A stretch of DNA of 15,131 nucleotides from an uncultured Clostridia bacterium. GTDB taxonomy: Bacteria > Bacillota > Clostridia > TANB77 > CAG-508. The stretch lies in NCBI GenBank assembly GCA_934167095.1, contig CAKPKE010000026.1:1-15131 (forward strand). Direction: 5' to 3'. The first letter of the stretch is position 1. Every line of letters starts with the position of its first letter. Both the position numbers and the translations under genes were made by a program. The notes under the pieces are model-generated. The model ran no database searches. It saw nothing but the letters and a program-made list of their open reading frames with translations, and was not told the DNA's origin. Below are positions 13,760 to 15,131 of this stretch, piece by piece.

Positions 13760-14308
13760 CTATACTGTCATTATTTCTTTTTCTTTATTTTCTAATATTT
13801 TATCAATCTCTTCTATTTTTGAATCTGTTATTTTTTGAATTTTGTCCTCTGCTTGTTTTAATTCATCTTCTGTAAGTTCGCTATTTTTTTGAGCTGTTCT
13901 TGCTTCATCTATTGCATCTCTTCGTATTGAACGAACTGCAACTTTTGCTTCTTCTGCCATTTTTCTAATTTGCTTTGCAAGTTCTTTTCTTCTTTCCTCT
14001 GTAAGCTCTGGGAATACAAGTCTTATGACTTTTCCATCATTGTTTGGGTTTATTCCAATATCAGCTAAGTTTATTGCTTTTTCTATTTCTTTTAAAACAC
14101 TCATATCCCATGGTTGAATAACTATCATTCTTGGCTCTGGAACTGATATTCCTGCCATTTGATTGATTGGAGTTGGAACTCCGTAGTAGTCAACTGTTAT
14201 TTTATTTAGTATATTTGGATTAGCTCTTCCTGCTCTAACCTCTGATAAATTTTCCTCGTATACGCTTATTGTTTTGCTCATTTTTTCTGTAACATTATTA
14301 AAATCCAT
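13760..14308 (-). CDS. frr: Ribosome recycling factor
   Basis: A cytoplasmic factor that, with EF-G, splits the post-termination ribosome. Its 182 residues are close to the usual 185, with the tRNA-like two-domain shape. SEVRAGRANPNIL (22-34) and the domain II region YYGVPTPINQMAGISVPEPRM (about 41-61) are typical, followed by IGINPNNDGKVIRL and LTEERRKELAKQ near the hinge. AAAGGA lies about 10 bases before the ATG. Between it and pyrH are 89 AT-rich bases with only weak inverted repeats and no convincing terminator or promoter, so the genes are probably in one operon. Confidence 0.97.
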   Translation of the reverse strand: MDFNNVTEKMSKTISVYEENLSEVRAGRANPNILNKITVDYYGVPTPINQMAGISVPEPRMIVIQPWDMSVLKEIEKAINLADIGINPNNDGKVIRLVFPELTEERRKELAKQIRKMAEEAKVAVRSIRRDAIDEARTAQKNSELTEDELKQAEDKIQKITDSKIEEIDKILENKEKEIMTV

Positions 14309-14397
14309 TTTAAATTTTTCCTTTCTTACTACAATTAAAGTTTTATACCTTTAACTAATTTTATTAAATTCATTATTTAATTTAGTAGTCTTTATTT

Positions 14398-15114
14398 TTA
14401 TTTTCCTTCAGTAACAAGTGTTCCAACCTTTTGGCCAGTTACTGCTTTTAATATATTTCCATATTCATTCATCTTAAATACTATTAATGGCATGTTGTTA
14501 TCTCTGCAAAGAGATATTGCTGTTTGATCCATTACTTTTAGATTTTTTTCTAGTACTTCTACATAAGTTATTTCGTCATATTTTGTCGCACTTGGGTCTA
14601 TTTTAGGGTCTGCAGAATATACTCCATCAATTGTTTTTGCAACTAATATTACCTCTGCATTTACTTCAGATGCACGAAGTGCTGCTGCTGTGTCTGTTGA
14701 GAAATATGGATGTCCTGTTCCACCAGCAAAAATTACTATTTTGCCATCTTTTAAATAATCCATTGTTTTTCTTCTAGTATATGGCTCTGCAATTTGAGTC
14801 ATTTCAACAGAAGTTTGAATTCTTGCCTTTAGTCCAATTTTTTCTAATTCATCCTGAAGTGCTAATGCATTCATAATTGTCGCAAGCATTCCCATTGTAT
14901 CTGTTGTTGTTCTTTCCATTTTTGAGCTGTATTTTCCGCGCCAAAAATTTCCGCCACCTACAACAATACCAATTTCTACTCCTAAGTCACTTACTTCTTT
15001 TATTTGTTTGCAAATAGTAGACATTACATCAGCATCTAATCCTGTTTTTAAATTACCTGCTAATGCTTCTCCACTAAGCTTCAGTAAGATTCTTTTATAC
15101 TTTGCTTTTGGCAT
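14398..15114 (-). CDS. pyrH: Uridylate (UMP) kinase
   Basis: A cytoplasmic amino-acid-kinase-fold enzyme phosphorylating UMP to UDP, the first committed step to UTP and CTP. Its 238 residues are the standard length: KLSGEALAG (12-20), VVGGGNFWRG (51-60), FAGGTGHPYFSTDTAAALRA (129-148) and the ATP-site stretch ILVAKTIDGVYSADP. AGGAGA lies 8 bases before the ATG, 17 bases from the right edge. It is the first gene of the visible operon; rpsB and tsf would be expected upstream, beyond the window. By family knowledge the enzyme is a hexamer regulated by UTP and GTP. Confidence 0.97.
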   Translation of the reverse strand: MPKAKYKRILLKLSGEALAGNLKTGLDADVMSTICKQIKEVSDLGVEIGIVVGGGNFWRGKYSSKMERTTTDTMGMLATIMNALALQDELEKIGLKARIQTSVEMTQIAEPYTRRKTMDYLKDGKIVIFAGGTGHPYFSTDTAAALRASEVNAEVILVAKTIDGVYSADPKIDPSATKYDEITYVEVLEKNLKVMDQTAISLCRDNNMPLIVFKMNEYGNILKAVTGQKVGTLVTEGK

Positions 15115-15131
15115 TTTATTTTCTCCTATCT

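Noticed and set aside
1..15131. tRNA, rRNA, CRISPR arrays, insertion sequences
   Set aside because: No cloverleaf-like sequences, regularly spaced direct repeats, transposase motifs or terminal inverted repeats were seen.

Overview
The window is low-GC DNA with AGGAGG-type ribosome binding sites, a T-box leader, a Gram-positive PolC and the pyrH-frr-uppS-cdsA-rseP-polC order. This points to a Firmicute, most likely an uncultured gut-type clostridium; the species cannot be named from sequence alone. Almost all genes lie on the minus strand.

The right two thirds (6183-15114) is a housekeeping operon read leftwards: UMP kinase (pyrH), ribosome recycling factor (frr), undecaprenyl diphosphate synthase (uppS), CDP-diglyceride synthase (cdsA), RIP protease (rseP), DNA polymerase III PolC, and then a DUF1294 membrane protein. 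These link nucleotide supply, translation, envelope lipid synthesis and replication. The dxr, ispG and proS genes often found between cdsA and polC in relatives are absent here.

The middle (about 4200-6110) is the most unusual part. A class III signal-peptide (pilin-like) surface protein has a tract of 14 CA units between its ribosome binding site and its signal peptide. With 14 units the properly placed start codon is out of frame and meets a stop, so the gene reads as phase OFF; 12 or 15 units would restore the frame. Beside it lie five exact DnaA boxes in 82 bp. After them, on the plus strand, comes a 46-codon, strongly basic ORF with a perfect sigma-A promoter, a perfect Shine-Dalgarno sequence, a strong terminator and about 47% GC, far above its surroundings.

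The left part (1-4150) holds the start of a second pilin-like gene (cut by the window edge), a small Cys-rich protein behind a palindrome-covered promoter, a convergent XRE regulator, glycyl-tRNA synthetase with its T-box leader, an orphan small-RNA-like unit with a 9-codon ORF, and a Fic-domain protein. The Fic motif carries Gln where the catalytic His should be, and a small unknown protein is encoded just upstream of it.

The best candidates for new biology are the dinucleotide-switched pilin, the DnaA-box cluster with its 46-aa ORF, the orphan small RNA, and the Fic pair.
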